NCBI GenBank assembly: GCA_963969395.1
Contig: OZ017795.1
Coordinates: forward strand, 13,640,001-13,704,000
Length of the DNA: 64,000 nucleotides
Direction of reading: 5' to 3'
Source of the DNA: Pseudoscleropodium purum
Taxonomy: Eukaryota; Streptophyta; Bryopsida; Hypnales; Brachytheciaceae
Position 1 is the first letter of the stretch. Each line of letters opens with the position of its first letter. A program made the translations under genes and the position numbers. Below the pieces are notes generated by a model. It had not been told where the DNA came from, ran no database searches, and was given only the letters and a program-made list of their open reading frames with translations. Below, piece after piece: positions 1 to 10,756 of the stretch.

Positions 1-321
1 AAATTGAAATCAAATATTCAATTTTAGACATTTTTTCATAATCCAAATTGAAGTTAAACTTAAAGTTGATTACCTTCATTAGTTGGGCTCCAACTCCAAA
101 AATTATAATTTTCATGGAAATTTTTTAGCTCTAAAGCAACAAGCAATAGCTTCTCCAAATACCCTAAAATGTTTTGTGATTTTTTTTTAATTCTAGCTTC
201 CCATCCATACTTTAAGTTGGATTCTTCAATGAGAGGGTGTAAGAGCTTTGTTTTGTATGTTCTAACTTGTAGTATGAAAGTTGAGATATTTTCGAATCAT
301 GCAATCATACAATTATTTTAA

Positions 322-399
322 CTTTTCTTTTGATTGTGGCAATTGTCACATTAGTTTCCACTAGTGTGCTTCATGTTGTTGCCACAATCAAAAGAAAAG
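322..399. repeat. 21-bp perfect inverted repeat (hairpin)
   Basis: Bases 322-342 (starting CTTTTCTTTTGATTG) are the exact reverse complement of 379-399, with a 36-base spacer. Transcribed from either strand it would form a 21-bp stem. It could be a remnant of a fold-back element; no function can be assigned from sequence. Confidence 0.8.
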
Positions 400-969
400 A
401 AAATATTAATTTTTAATTTTTAATTCATAAAAAACTTCAAAATTCAATAACTTTTACATTGTATACCAAAACGCCACAAAACCAAGCCCGTGCACTCCTC
501 TTTGTTGATAGCTTTCCAACAATACCCACAACATGAACGAAAGACGCAAAACCCAGGAGATCTCAATGTAACAAACAAAACAAACATCCTATCTTAGGGT
601 ATTGATGAAGACAAACACTAGCAAAACTACAAATTACAAAGTGCATGCTCATCAACGGTATCTCACCATGAAGAGTCAACATAGAAAATTGGATGAAAAA
701 AACGCTTCCAATTTCCGTCGAACTCATTTTGATTGTCATCCAAATGCCACAAACGAATTGGCGCCCGCGGCTCTCTGGGAACATCTCTCGGAACCACTTT
801 AAAAGCACCCATAAGGGCCCCTAGCAAATGAGAATGGCTGCGCAGCAGCACATAACAAGCTCATATACTTGCAACAGCCCCTTGGAGTCGAGAAGACCCT
901 GCAAATGTGGCTTCCTTCCACCCTGGATGCCAGGGTCAATTATTGTCACGTTCCACCTCTCCCAAACAT

Positions 970-1074
970 CCACGTGTCAAGCTAGTCCCGCCACCTACTT
1001 TCCCCATCCTATCCACGCGTCGCTCTCTGCATCCGCTCGCACAAGCGGCGCTCAACGACAGATCTCCACGTGTC
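970..1074 (+). promoter_or_regulatory. ABRE/G-box pair upstream of RCI2
   Basis: The nonamer CCACGTGTC occurs twice, at 970-978 and 1066-1074, and CACGCGTC lies between them at 1014-1021. ACGTGTC cores are typical ABA-responsive elements bound by bZIP factors, and CACGCGT resembles coupling element CE3. They sit about 0.5-0.6 kb upstream of the RCI2 start codon. RCI2/PMP3 genes are commonly induced by cold, salt and ABA, so an ABA-responsive promoter fits. The transcription start site was not determined. Confidence 0.55.
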
Positions 1075-1582
1075 TCCCTAGTTATCTGTGCCAGCTGTTC
1101 TCTCTTGAGTCAAATTTCAACGACTTGGATAAAACTCATCCAACTGGATTCATCCATTTTGACCAGGCTCTGTACATCGGGATTCGTGAAAGTAACCCAA
1201 ACCGAAGAATTCTAGCTTGCTTGTAGATTCTCGGTTCCGAAAATAAGGTCGAATTGGAGCTGTGCATTATTAACCCCTGGAATGTGCCCTTGTTGCTGGA
1301 GCTCAATTCGTTGATTTCAGAGATCTATGTAACAGAGAGATATTCGTAGATAGCAATAATATGCCGGTTTATGCTCCTCTTTCGTCGGTGCTGCTGCCCT
1401 GTGGCCTATTATACCTGTTCGTGGCGGGTCATCTTTTGAGACAGAACTTGAACGCTCTCGATTGTGTTTTCGCTGCGGAATTTTGTTAGTCACAGCTGTC
1501 GGAGCTCTATCGTTTATTGTCGCAGTAGTGTTCGGCGAAGAGAGAGAGAGATTCGTGTGCTTTAAGGGTAAAGCCTGCAAAC

Positions 1583-2396
1583 ATGGGCAAGGGAGGCCTC
1601 GCTGCGACGTGCTGCGAGATTTTGCTCGCGATTCTCTTGCCGCCTCTGGGCGTCTTCTTCAAGTATGGATGCGCGGTAAGTGAAGAAAATAAACTCGGGA
1701 GTCTTGGTATAGAATAAAGAAAAATTTATTCTGTGTGAGAATTAGTTAGGCCATTTTGTTGCTGCATTAGTAGAGAGGTTGATCAAGAAATGTTTGGCTC
1801 TTGAGAGTTTTAAGCTGTAGGTCAAGGTGTTTAGAAATACATGTTTCCTTGTTGCAGAGACTGTTAGCCCGTTGAAGGCTCGGTGTGAGTGTCGGAAGAG
1901 CTTAATGTTTTTTTTGCTCTCTGTTTTTATGCTCTGTTGAATTAGTCAGGGCATTTTGTAGCTGTATGTTTGAAGGAGGCGATCTATACGAACACTAGTT
2001 TGTCTTGAATTTTCCTTGCGAGAAGTGCTTTGAGCTGTTTATCTCGAGTTTCCATGATGTGTTAGCCACGTTAATAATTCTGTGAGGTCTTGGTACTCCT
2101 TTACGCCCTTCCTCTGGCGGATTAGTTTGGCCATTTTGCAGTTGTAAGTGTAGAGAAGAAGATCGATACTTTTGTATTTATCTTGAGTATCACTTATGAG
2201 TAATATTATTTGAGTGTTCCGTAGTCTGTTAAGCCAGGTCAAGGATGCTGCAAGAGTCTAAAAGTTTGATGCTCCCTTTTTTCCATACTTATCTCAAAAG
2301 TTGTATTGTTCATAGATGGAGTTTTGGATCTGCGTACTTTTGACGATCCTTGGCTACATCCCGGGGATCATATACGCGCTCTGCATCATTGTTTAG
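1583..2396 (+). CDS. RCI2: RCI2/LTI6/PMP3-family small hydrophobic plasma-membrane protein
   Basis: Two exons, 1583-1675 and 2316-2396, joined by a GTAAGT...ATAG intron in phase 0, give a 57-residue protein, the family's usual size. Exon 1 carries the first membrane helix with the family signature ILLPPLGVFFKYGC. Exon 2 carries EFWICVLLTILGYIPGIIYA, the second helix and the conserved GYIPGIIYA block. Family members are two-helix proteins of plasma or internal membranes that affect membrane potential and ion homeostasis and are induced by cold, salt and ABA. The start is the only ATG fitting the family N-terminus. The residue before EFW is Met rather than the usual Val or Ile. The 640-base intron consists of diverged tandem repeats. 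Two ABRE-like sites lie upstream and an AATAAA lies at 2639. Confidence 0.96.
1741..2315 (+). repeat. Three diverged ~190-bp tandem repeats filling the RCI2 intron
   Basis: Each unit begins ATTAGT followed by a GGSCATTTTG block (1741, 1941 and 2121), has a GTTAGCC/GTTAAGCC block about 110-125 bases later and ends in a CT/T-rich tail. Unit lengths are about 200, 180 and 195 bases. The stretch from the splice donor to 1740 resembles a unit tail, so nearly the whole intron is repeat. The last T-rich tail forms the polypyrimidine tract before the real acceptor at 2314-2315. Confidence 0.75.
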
Positions 2397-2638
2397 TTCT
2401 CCACCTCGAAGAACAGGGGCTTGAATGTCTCGTGAGCCGTAGGCTCGAACCCAGGGATCTCAACGATGCATCACAAACCGGTCTTCGGCTTCTAAGGGCA
2501 GGCATCAAAATGGAAGAAGGATCTGAGTGGGTTTGCGACTCGGAAGTTGTACGCCACTGCAGATGACCAAAAAAGAAACACCGATTGCTGTGAATGTTGT
2601 AAATTAGATGTTCATAGTTTGTTACTTTCTTATGCCTC

Positions 2639-2644
2639 AATAAA
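2639..2644 (+). promoter_or_regulatory. Probable RCI2 polyadenylation signal
   Basis: AATAAA lies 243 bases after the RCI2 stop codon, in a stretch that turns AT-rich. Position and sequence fit a plant near-upstream poly(A) element. The cleavage site is not known. Confidence 0.45.
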
Positions 2645-3408
2645 CGCCATCCTATGAAGGATTACATGGATTTTCAAAGGTTTTGAGTTGATCTTTCAGT
2701 TTTTTCCCCTGCTCCTGTTGCTTTGTAGTGTGCTAGTGTTTCCTGAGGCAGGCTCGTAATGAGACGCAACATGCTGCATTTTTGGCAGTCGTAATTTGCA
2801 GTCTCTGTATGATTTATCACAAATCTATATTAATTACCTCCCTTCATCACTGTAATTGAGCTAAAGCACCGATGTTTACGAGCTAGCAAATTAACTCCAC
2901 TTGTAGACCGACATTCATCATGAGCCACCACCAGTAGATGCCCGCAAGGTCCTTATTCACCTAGGTACCGTAGAAAACAAATAATAAAACGCCAAAGAGG
3001 AAGTATTGGGTGGGCACTGGAGGAAGTATAGGTTCTGTACCTCCTTGAGTATATAATATTCTACTATTTCCTGTAGCTAAATACTCGAGTTTCGGTGTGC
3101 AGACTCACAAGGCATTACCTACAGGGATGCAATTTTCCTAGTGCTTGGGCCTGTAAAATTTAATCTACAGCTGGCATTTCGAGTGTACACTACAAGTAGA
3201 CAAGATAAAAGGGCTTTTTGGTGCCAATTCAGGAGCTTGCCAGTACAGAACATTACTTGCACCCTAACGATTCCTACCGAATATTCTTATGAAGGCAGAA
3301 GCTTGTTATGTGGTGTTTGTCTTAGACTTCGTCGTACATTTTTTCAGGCATGGAGCGATTAAAGTACAAGATACTGAATTCCAAAGTATCATCGATAGTA
3401 GAACTTTC

Positions 3409-3433
3409 TTTCCTTTCCTTTCCTTTCCTTTCC
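3409..3433. repeat. (TTTCC)5 microsatellite
   Basis: Five perfect TTTCC units, continued by imperfect T/C sequence on both sides. A simple-sequence repeat that is likely length-polymorphic. Confidence 0.9.
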
Positions 3434-3526
3434 TTTTCTACGAGACTACAACAAAGGTTTCATCTGGATCATAATAGTCGTGACAACAGCACAAGTCATA
3501 CTAGTAAGTAAAGAAAGTGATAAGTT

Positions 3527-3862
3527 AAAAGCTTCGTACAGAATTAGTCAATACCACACTTTTCCATAAGCGGTGGTAAGGCATGAAACTCAAATCTAAA
3601 AGATGTAAGTTGTATCAGTCTTGGGTTTTGGGGGAGTTTGAGCATTTCAATGTCACAATTTCGGCGGGACCCTGAATCACATCGAAGTGAGGAAACTGAC
3701 GTTTCCGATAGTTGACTGTATATGAGCATGCAGAACTAAGTTAATATCAGAGAGAGATCGTTCGATGTGAAAAAAAATCCAATGCTGACGCGGATGTTAT
3801 CACTCATGCCGTACTTTGTTAGAGGTCTCTGTTTGAAGGAAAAGCTTCGTACAGAATTAGTC
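3527..3862 (+). repeat. 23-bp exact direct repeat, 313 bp apart
   Basis: The sequence beginning AAAAGCTTCGTACAGAATTA occurs at 3527-3549 and, without mismatch, at 3840-3862. The sequence between the copies shows no recognised gene or terminal inverted repeats. It may mark a small insertion or a local duplication. Confidence 0.7.
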
Positions 3863-4203
3863 CCTGGACTGGATGCGCCCATTACGGGCGCAGTCAGATA
3901 AAGTTACGTGCAACAGTTGTGCACACTGTTCGTGCTCGGCGCTTGTTTCCTTCGAGAAGAATCAGGCAATGCATTGTTCACCACTCTCGCAGCACCCTGC
4001 TATAAGGCATTGTTAACCCCTCAGCGCTCGGACGTCCAAAATTCAAAATGGATGGAGAGAGAGAGAGAGAGGAGGGGTTCCAAGGTCTTTTTCTATCACT
4101 TAACTTCTTATTCATCCAAATGAAGGATTTGATGAAATTGAGGTAAATAATATCCCCTCTCTCTTACTAAAAACCTTAGAGGTCTAAATTCTCAGCTCTC
4201 CGG

Positions 4204-4336
4204 AGTGTTGCTCCAAAATGACCAAACCAATTTATTAATTGCCTAAGAATTAATAGGGGGTCTAGCTATAGTGTTCCCAAATGAACAAACCAATTTATTA
4301 ATCACCTAAGAATTAATAGGAGGATTTAGCCGTAGT
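4204..4336 (+). repeat. Two ~66-bp tandem repeat units
   Basis: Two adjacent copies share the blocks AAACCAATTTATTAAT and CCTAAGAATTAATAGG with a few substitutions between units. The first is centred near 4240 and the second near 4305. A simple local duplication without coding potential. Confidence 0.8.
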
Positions 4337-4745
4337 GCATTGTGTGTGGATTTCACAAAAAGACATTAGGACTCCAATAATGAAGGTATATCATAATTTT
4401 GTTTAATAATCAATTACATCAGCACATAGGGTGATTGATTTGCAAATTAATCACATTCAATGAAATGAAGTAAAATGAAGTGATTTTTCTAGCTAGTTAC
4501 CAAAAGATTTAAAGATCTCCAAGTTCGTCCAACTAGCTTTTAAAGCCACATGCTTTTGGGTATCACAATGTACTAAAAGAGGTGTACCACCCTGGTTTGC
4601 AATAGTTGCCCCCCCCCTCTCTCAAAAAATTTATAGGCCATTGATTTTTGTAAAAAAAAAGTGCTTACCCTCAAAATTGCCATTGATTTCTCAAAAAATC
4701 TCAAATGGTTGATCTTGTGAGATTTAATTTGAGCTGTCCAAATAT

Positions 4746-5020
4746 AAAATATTGGATATAGATATAATACTGCACATGAATATGTACTAAATACAGAATA
4801 TGGATACGGATACAATATCGCATACAAATATGTACTAAGTATGGAATACTAAATACGGATACGGATACAATATCGCATACAAATATGTACTAAGTATGGA
4901 ATACTAAATACGGATACGGATACAATATCGCATACAAATATGTACTAAGTATGGAATACTAAATACGGATATGGATATAGTATTGCACACTAATATGGAA
5001 TGCAGAATACAAAATATAGA
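4746..5020 (+). repeat. 55-bp minisatellite, about five copies
   Basis: Three nearly identical 55-bp units start at 4802, 4857 and 4912, each opening GGATACGGATACAATATCG. A degenerate unit flanks them on each side (from about 4746 and from 4967). Hexamer-like substructure (GGATAC, GCATAC, GAATAC) suggests growth from a shorter motif. The minus-strand open frames across it are by-products of the repeat. Confidence 0.92.
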
Positions 5021-5185
5021 TATGGATATGGAATAAATTGTCCCATATTGATTGTCAAACAAGTTGGTTTCTAAAATTACAAGAGGGGAGAAGAATGATT
5101 GGAATTCAAAATTTTGAAAACCGAAATTTTGAAATTTCAATGTATTGTGCTGCAAAGTGTCACAATGCACTAAAGAGAATATATT

Positions 5186-5800
5186 TATACGAGTGGGATA
5201 GAAATATGTAAAACAATGCATGTGAGATATGTAAATTAGGATTAATAAGATCACAACTACTCATAGTTAAGTCAAGAGCAAAAATTGTATTCAATGTCAA
5301 ATTTCAAAACCCATTTAGGCATAGTAGAACAATTTTTTTCAAAATTTTTTGAATTTAACAAAGTTATACAATCAAGCTAGTTTTCATCTCAAAAAATCCA
5401 TTTGAGGTTTACAATCTCCAATAAAAAGTTATGGACAAAATTCAAAGAGGATGTTTGAAAGTGTCAAAAAATACTTCCAAGAATCCAAGAGAAATTTTCT
5501 AGGAAATGAAAACTAGCTTCATTGTCTAACTTTGTTTAGTTCAAAGTTTTTTGAAAAAAATCATTCTACCATGCCTCAATGGAATCTAAAATTCGACTTT
5601 GAACACAATTCATGCATTTGGCAATGAATGATCTATCTTCTAAATATTCCATACCCTTTGAAGATTCACCATGGACAATTGATTTCTTTAAAAAACAACC
5701 TCTCCACTCTTCATTCTCACCAATTGTCAATGAATTAAGTCTACCATAATCCCACTAAAAAAAATTCTTGATGGTAGAACAATTTTCATAGCACCAAAGT
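5186..5800 (+). repeat. Dispersed AT-rich repeat R1, copy 1
   Basis: This segment aligns by eye, in the same orientation and with many substitutions, to 24795-25450. Shared landmarks are GTAAAACAA, a TAAATTAGGATT block, GTTAAGTCAA, a CCATTTGAGGTTT-like block and CCATACCCTTTGA. There is no coding capacity. It is probably part of an old non-autonomous transposon; ends are not defined. Confidence 0.65.
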
Positions 5801-6499
5801 AGCCACCAAATCCATTGTCAACACAATTGTTTGAAGAAGCAACAAGTACAAGGTACCTCATTCATATGGGCAGGGCCAAGCTTGCTAAGAGAAGAATGGT
5901 CTCTAATCGCTTGTAACTTGCCCCACAAGGTCATTCAACACTACCAACACTAATACAATGGTCAAAATAAAAAAACAGAATTTTTTTTTAGGGGACACTA
6001 ATTGTGCTTGATTTGGAGTTTTCTAGTGGGACAAAGGGAATATATATTTATATATTTATAAAGATATAAGCAAAAATATACAAAAGTCCAAGAAAGACTT
6101 CTTTACCAAAGGATTAACCCCTTTAGTTAGCACTCCAATGTTCAAAATTTGAATGATGAATGCAAAGTCTTCAAGGGTTTTTTTACCACAAAACTTTTCA
6201 TTCATCCAAACAAATACTTGACTTCATTGTAAAAGCACATTTTGTATGATGAATTTGATGAAATTGAGGTAAATAATATATATTGATAAAGATATAAGCT
6301 AAAATATGCAAAAATTTAGGAAAAGATTTAAGCAGAAAGAAATTAATCCTACAAAGACAAATCCATAACCATTAATTTCAAGCTTCAATGTCCATCATTT
6401 TTTTTGCTACCATTTTTTAACTGGATATGAATGAAAATAATTATATTTAATTTTTAGAAATGAAGTAATATGTCTATTACAAGTTGTACAATTTTCAAA
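5801..6499. other. AT-rich spacer without genes
   Basis: No gene was recognised. A 27-bp stretch ending GAAATTGAGGTAAATAATAT at 6253-6279 repeats 4127-4153 exactly. The flanking 70-100 bases are also similar between the two places, so they are copies of one old element separated by 2.1 kb. The block AAAGATATAAGC also recurs near 6060 and 6288. Confidence 0.55.
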
Positions 6500-6840
6500 T
6501 TTTGGGGGGAAACTTTGAAGTTACCATGAATTTTTTAAGAAAAAAATGAAGAAAATTCATATCAAATACAAAATATACTTGAATAACCTAAAATTTTCAC
6601 CATTAATGTATGCTATAGTGCATACTATTATGGCTTAAAGTAAAATTATTGAGTCACTTTAAAATTAGAAAATCAACAAACCATGGTTATAGGCCTAAAG
6701 TTTATATTGCTTAGAAAATTGAAATTTATGAATTTTAAAAAAATTTTAATTTTGAATAAAAACTCCATTTGATAATTTTCATTTCATTAGTAGGACTCAA
6801 ATTCAAATGATATCATTTTTATGGCTAAAATTCACATAAA
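6500..6840 (+). repeat. Dispersed AT-rich repeat R4, copy 1
   Basis: It resembles 12790-13120 in the same orientation (runs around AAAATTCATATCAAA, a GCATACTATTATGG-like block, CAACAAACCATGGTTA and TTTCATTTCATTAG). Its right end resembles bases 1-130. It is non-coding and probably transposon-derived. Confidence 0.55.
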
Positions 6841-7459
6841 AAATAAATAAAAAGAACAAAATACGCTACAAAGGTGATATGTGGATCAAGCATCTTCTTC
6901 TTTAGAAAAGTCAATATACCATCAAGAATAAAAGTTTGCAATACTATTATCTAAAAATGGTACTCAAACAAGTTTGAACCATCCCTCTAGGAAGAATGGA
7001 TTAATCCCTCCTTAAATTCCTTAGAGTGAATTTAGTTTAATCTACAAGGAGTCATTGGTGGGTTGGCAAGTTGCAATGTTGGGACTCCTACTTTGAAGGG
7101 GGGCAAAAAGGACCTCCAACGTTAATGAATAGTATTATGTGTAGTGATTGGTGATTGCAAGGTCTATAGGAATGAATTTAAAATAGGTGGTATGTTCATA
7201 AAGTGTCTTTGTAAGCATTGATCAAAATTTTTAGAAAGGTTTTATACCTCAAATCAATTTCTTTTAAAGATCAAAAGAAGATGCTTCTAATTCATTTTGT
7301 TTCAAATTTTGGTACCCTTATTGAATTAGGTATGAATTTTTAAAGTTGGAATTGAATGTATTCAAACATTGTCTCCTCCTTGAAATGTTCATTTGGATAC
7401 ATTGCAACTTTTGAAATGTAACCTTTTTTTGAAGAACACTTTTATTAGCAAACCCCGAT

Positions 7460-8250
7460 TTAATTTTCTTTTAAACCCTAAAATTTTGAAAGTTTTTTCT
7501 TATAAAAAAACACTCAAAACTACCATTTCTATTGCAAAGAGCAAAAGGCAATGTTTTTTTCCACATAGTAAAACTAGAGGATCTTGCATTAAAAATAGTA
7601 TAATAATGTGTTGAAGAAATTTCATATTTTTGGACCATATAGATTGCAAAATATTAGCAAATTGAGCTTTTTTCACCTTGCATGACTAGATTATAAGACT
7701 CTGAATTTACTTAGCTTAAAATTTGATTTTCATACTTAAAAGTTGTTAAGTAGATGTAGGTAAGAAATTGAAGGAAAAAACTAAATTATTAATAGTTCTA
7801 AGACAAAATTAAGACAAACTAATTCCAAGTTTCCAACAATGAGATTGTTCTAGCAATTATACTAAACCATATAGAACTATTTTTATTTTAAAAATTGTGA
7901 AAAATGAGTTAAAAAATTAATCCAATATTTTATTTTCTCAAAGATTTTCTGTAATTACAAACAAAATGAGAAGCCCCATAACTTTCAAATCACCAATGCA
8001 AATGGAATTAGTCAATGCTTTCCATGTAGGCAAAAATTCAATCTATGAAAAAGAAATTTTTTAATTTTATAAATTAAATTTTTGTAGATTTATTCTTCTA
8101 CCTAGCAACATCATATTTGGGCTTATTGTGGTATAATATTTGCTCTCATGCATCAATTTAACTAGAAATTATATTTCTAGAAAGCTAATGTATTTTTCTA
8201 TCTTAAAATAGAGTCTTGAAAAAGTAAACCAAAAAATGAGATAGCACATG
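7460..8250 (+). repeat. Dispersed repeat R3, copy 1
   Basis: About 0.8 kb aligns collinearly with 61790-62540 in the same orientation. Shared landmarks in order include GGATCTTGC, ATATAGATTGCAAAATA, TGACTAGATTATAAGACT, an AAAATRAGAAGC block, CTTATTGTGG and AGAAATTATATT. The short open frame at 7393-7614 falls at the left end and is not protein-like. Probably a fragment of an ancient element. Confidence 0.65.
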
Positions 8251-8909
8251 GAGTTGCCTGAACTTTTATTTGTTCTATGAAGAGACAACGAGAATATCAG
8301 AATTAAACTAAATTCACTTTCCTAACACCAATTGTAACATGCACTGAAGTTGAACCAACCTTCACTCATGGCCTCTTAGTGAAAATGTTAGAATTGATTA
8401 TTTGCCACACATGAAAATTTTGAATCCATATTAGAAATCAAAGATCCCTAATTAGCAAGGAAGAGCTACAAAAAATTTACAAATGTAACTAATAGTTGCA
8501 AAATAGAAGATAGCTAGGTCTCAAGGCCAAAGATATAAGCTAGTTTACTAAACCTCTTTTAGGAAGATCAAATATGAACAAGCTTCATTTGGATGGTTAC
8601 AACCATAGTTGCATACATCCTTACAATCAATTTGTATTCATCATCAAAGATTATCCTAGAGTCAATCTAACTTTTAGTGTCCAAATGATGACTATGTGAT
8701 CACTTGATGTTTGAAAATCGTACCTATTTTACTTTGTCACAAACAGTACTTCAATCTTCTCATGCTAACTTTTTGTTATGTTTTTGTTTTACTTCTTGCT
8801 TGACTACTCTTTCTGTGTGGGTCTGTGTCTTACAAAAACAAAGGAAACTAAAAGCCAAGGGCATCTTGACAAAGCTAATTGATTTGTATGTTGTCTTGGG
8901 AATGACTTG
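8251..8909. other. AT-rich spacer, no recognised gene
   Basis: No protein-like frame, RNA gene or clear repeat was recognised. It leads directly into the decayed hAT-type transposase fragments that begin near 8910, and its right part could hold unrecognisable upstream coding remnants of that element. Confidence 0.4.
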
Positions 8910-9687
8910 TTAGCTACCTTTGCTAGAGATCATTGACCACCTTGTTGTCTTTGCTCAAAAGCGTGATGTATTTATTTTGGATTTTGTGGCAACTCTCCAA
9001 GTATATTAGGGTCAATTGTTTAAGTTTTATGTGGATAGTGAGCAAGCATTTGCGACAGAGGAATTTTGGTCCTTCAAGCAACTTTTGCAATACTTTCATG
9101 AACAAATCCACTTGAAGTAGGTCACCCTAACAATGGACTTGAACGCTAATGGGCAAGCAATACACTTGGCATTTTCTACAAGTGACGAAACAATGTTTGC
9201 AATGCATGATGGTCACCTTGTAACTCAAGAATCCTTTGCTAAAATTGTAGTTGCTATCAAGTACAAGTGCAAAGGTATTTTCTTTTTGTTGCTTTCTAGT
9301 TACCTTGCAATTTTGTCTTTGTAGTGTTTGGTTGTTTGCATTCATTTTGTAGGTTCTAAATTCCGAATTTTGTATTCTTTGTTGTACCAATTGTTGTGGG
9401 GCTCTGATTATTGGCTTGGCTAACGATGCAGGTAGTTTGAAATTGAGGTATTTGATATTAAAAGAGGTATTGGTTATTGAGGTACGTTAGTGTAGGTACA
9501 AATTTTCCAGGTAAAGGTAAAAAATGAAGGTAAGGTATATTGATGTGTTTTGGTATAAGTTTTCCATTTCACAATTTTCAGAGGTGGCCACCTTGTTTTC
9601 CACCTTCAAGCATTAGGTACAGTGTCAAAGCCCCAAAGATTAAGGTAAGGAATTTTGATCCGTTGTGATATGTTTTCCATTTAATAT

Positions 9688-9905
9688 GTTTTTAGTGGGT
9701 GGCTAGTGCCACCCAATGATAGAGGTTTTAATAATCCATTTAATATTTTTTTGGTGGGTGGCCTGTGCCCCCTAGTGATGGAAGTTTTGGTAATCTATTT
9801 TATATTTTTTATAAATGGCCAATAGCCACCCAATGATGGAGGTTTTGGTAATCCATTTTATATTTTTTTGTGGATGGCCAACAGCCACCTAGTAATGGAG
9901 GTTTC
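9688..9905 (+). repeat. ~58-bp minisatellite, four units
   Basis: Units with a core near GTGGGTGGC/GTGGATGGCC start at 9695, 9754, 9811 and 9870. Each continues with a YCACC-type block, ATGGAGGTTTTGGTAATC and a T-rich tail. In the first unit GGGTGGC-TAGT-GCCACCC is a perfect hairpin, which decays in later units. It lies inside the spacer that splits hAT-type copy A. Confidence 0.88.
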
Positions 9906-10098
9906 GGTGAGGTAATGCAGGTGAGGTTTCTAAACCATTTCTATTGGTTTCCATTGCTATTTTTAATTTTTGGTATTTCATTTTTTGTACCTTTTACGTA
10001 AGTTGAGTAATAGGGGTATCTTGGTAAGGTATACATAAGGTATACTTGTATGTTTCCATTTTGAATATTGGATGTTTTTTTTTTCAATATAGTACAAA

Positions 10099-10373
10099 CA
10101 TTAGAGGATTTTTTCACTTTTGGGAGGGCTGTGGGTTCCTACATTGTGGAAACAATCCCATAGGGGGCCATAGCAACTTGTTGATGTGGCATGGCAATTG
10201 CTGCGTCTAAAAAAATGAAAATTTTTTTTCTATTTTTTTTTTTGCATTTCAAGGGTAAATTTTTAAAAAAAATTTTTTTGTTGGGAACAACTGTTCCTCA
10301 AAACTACAAGGGAAGGCAGTTCTCGATGCACCTACTTGAAGTGGCCTTCCTTGATCCCATAAATCCTCTAATG
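10099..10373. mobile_element. MITE family M1, copy 1 (275 bp)
   Basis: The element starts CATTAGAGGATT and ends in the inverted form AATCCTCTAATG. Its internal sequence (GGGAGGGCTGTGGGTTCC, GATGTGGCATGGCAATTG, GGGAACAACTGTTCC) matches the reverse complement of 16736-17009. No coding capacity and no convincing target-site duplication. It is nested inside the decayed hAT-type copy A. The ends resemble CACTA-type termini only loosely. Confidence 0.8.
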
Positions 10374-10701
10374 TAAGATATGTTTGCATGTTTTTCTTTT
10401 GAATGTGGTATCTACTTCAAGCAGTTGCGGCACTTCTCTTCCTTTTTTTCCTTCATGCATTTGTATTGATTCTAAGTCGTTTAGGTGTGATGCACTCATT
10501 GATGAGCTGAAATCATCATTTCTATTTAATGGACTTATGGATGCATTAGGTATGGTTTATCTATAGTATTGGTTACAAGGTGGCTGTGAAGTGACGTTCC
10601 ACAAGCATCTCATCATAATTAAAAAGAAACTTCAATGAACCTCGTTGGGTTCACAGAAAGGAAGGCAGTAAGCTCGTAGCCCCTCTCTTGGATTGCTTTC
10701 A

Positions 10702-10756
10702 ATTGGAGTGTTAACATGCTCTTTTTCGGTTGGAGTGTTAGCAAGCTCTTTAATAG
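10702..10756 (+). repeat. 27-bp tandem duplication
   Basis: Two adjacent units, both containing TTGGAGTGTTA followed by a GCTCTTT block, lie immediately upstream of the transposase fragment at 10757. A small local duplication. Confidence 0.6.

Larger units (their letters stand above)
1..1200. other. AT-rich 5' flank passing into RCI2 upstream region
   Basis: No gene was recognised. The first 130 bases are strongly AT-rich and resemble parts of the repeats at 6500-6840 and 12790-13120 (shared pattern of a TTCATTAGT block followed by GGRCTC and an AT-rich tail). A 21-bp perfect inverted repeat lies at 322-399. From about 760 the composition becomes more balanced and leads into the RCI2 promoter. 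Short open frames at 563-1226 on both strands overlap each other and look like chance. Confidence 0.6.
2670..4130. other. Moderate-GC spacer with short repeats, no recognisable gene
   Basis: Composition is less AT-rich than the DNA to the right, yet no open frame resembles a known protein. Contents are a TTTCC microsatellite (3409-3433), a 23-bp exact direct repeat (3527-3549 and 3840-3862) and a GA run near 4055-4072. It could hold RCI2 3'-flanking sequence, a non-coding transcript or a decayed gene. Confidence 0.5.

Noticed and set aside
2441..2560. GGCTCGAACCC, reminiscent of a tRNA T-arm
   Set aside because: No acceptor stem, D-arm or anticodon arm could be fitted around it, and it lies in the RCI2 3' UTR.
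4573..5254. Minus-strand frames with Ile/Ser/Tyr repeats
   Set aside because: They are produced by the 55-bp minisatellite and by AT-rich flanks.
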